From Agrobacterium tumefaciens (GTDB taxonomy: Bacteria; Pseudomonadota; Alphaproteobacteria; Rhizobiales; Rhizobiaceae), in the NCBI RefSeq assembly GCF_005221325.1, contig NZ_CP039888.1, forward strand, positions 2,749,501-2,813,500: a stretch of DNA of 64,000 bases, given 5' to 3'. The position numbers and the translations under genes are program-made. Every line of letters begins with the position of its first letter. Within the stretch, counting starts at the first letter, position 1. Below, in pieces: positions 63,956-64,000 of the stretch. Below the pieces are notes generated by a model that was given only the letters and a program-made list of their open reading frames with translations, had not been told where the DNA came from and ran no database searches.

Positions 63956-64000
63956 TCAGCCGCCGATAACGGACTTACGCGCGTCGATGATCGTCTGGTA
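63956..64000 (-). CDS. phnD: Phosphonate ABC transporter substrate-binding protein PhnD (3' end only)
   Basis: Only the last 14 codons are in the window, reading YQTIIDARKSVIGG before a TGA at 63958-63956; the rest lies beyond position 64000. Assignment to PhnD rests mainly on position directly upstream of two phnE genes on the same strand. Confidence 0.6.
   Translation of the reverse strand, partial: YQTIIDARKSVIGG

Noticed and set aside
1..64000. Mobile elements, CRISPR arrays, prophage or genomic island borders
   Set aside because: No transposase, integrase, repeat-spacer array or att-like direct repeat was seen; the single tRNA gene has no duplicated 3' end that I can find nearby, and gene content is core-like throughout.

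Overview
The window reads as a chromosomal segment of a GC-rich alphaproteobacterium of the Rhizobiaceae, most likely Agrobacterium or a close Rhizobium relative. The pointers are the irr / fabA-fabB-fabI arrangement, a dnaK promoter with the alphaproteobacterial RpoH form, exbB-exbD-tonB with proline/glutamine-rich tails, a cyoABCD-SURF1 cluster, a tripartite tricarboxylate transporter, and rhizobial-style phnN-phnM-2H phosphoesterase genes. I see no phage, insertion sequence, CRISPR array or plasmid functions; nearly all of the sequence is ordinary, densely packed chromosome.

Layout. 0-3.7 kb: polA and rpmF. 3.8-10.4 kb: a DctB/DctD-type two-component system, two near-identical palindromes, and the tctC-tctB-tctA transporter they probably control. 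10.5-16.2 kb: slyX, a DUF924 gene, dnaJ and dnaK (leftward), a tRNA-Ser(GGA), a small membrane protein and msrA. 16.3-24.3 kb: a nucleoside import and catabolism operon (BMP-family ABC transporter, cdd, purine nucleoside phosphorylase, deoC, deoA). It is met tail to tail by an aspartic protease gene and followed by the leftward deoB-add-upp operon (24.3-27.9 kb). 28-33.1 kb: cyoABCD quinol oxidase with SURF1. 33.4-34.8 kb: an MFS transporter. 35.2-42.5 kb: a two-gene operon of a very large GltB-like glutamate synthase and a CysJ-like diflavin reductase. 42.5-43.7 kb: two TadE-type pseudopilin genes. 43.8-47.3 kb: fabA-fabB-fabI and the divergent iron regulator irr. 47.3-49.3 kb: two membrane proteins and one secreted protein. 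49.3-52.9 kb: a NitT/TauT-type ABC transporter with a HutC-type repressor and its probable operators. 53-55.7 kb: exbB-exbD-tonB. 55.8-58.8 kb: an Ldh2-family dehydrogenase, a stand-alone LuxR-type HTH protein and an AraC-type regulator. 58.8-64 kb: leftward phosphonate genes (phnD end, phnE, phnE, DUF1045, phnM, phnN).

How the genes work together. The nucleoside block is a nearly complete pathway: import, deamination (cdd, add), phosphorolysis (PNP, DeoA), pentose phosphate handling (DeoB, DeoC) and base salvage (Upp). The fab block makes and elongates unsaturated fatty acids. ExbB-ExbD-TonB supplies energy for outer-membrane iron uptake. The phn block imports phosphonates and performs late steps of C-P lyase metabolism.

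The most unusual item is the gltB-like/diflavin reductase pair. The large subunit keeps the amidotransferase Cys and FMN-domain motifs, but it has a shortened Cys spacing at the Fe-S site and about 200 extra C-terminal residues. It is translationally coupled to a flavodoxin-FAD-NADPH reductase instead of gltD. A second pattern is that all four transporter operons that begin with a substrate-binding protein gene carry a GC-rich hairpin with exactly four T's right after that gene. Assignments rest on motif reading only; no database search was run.
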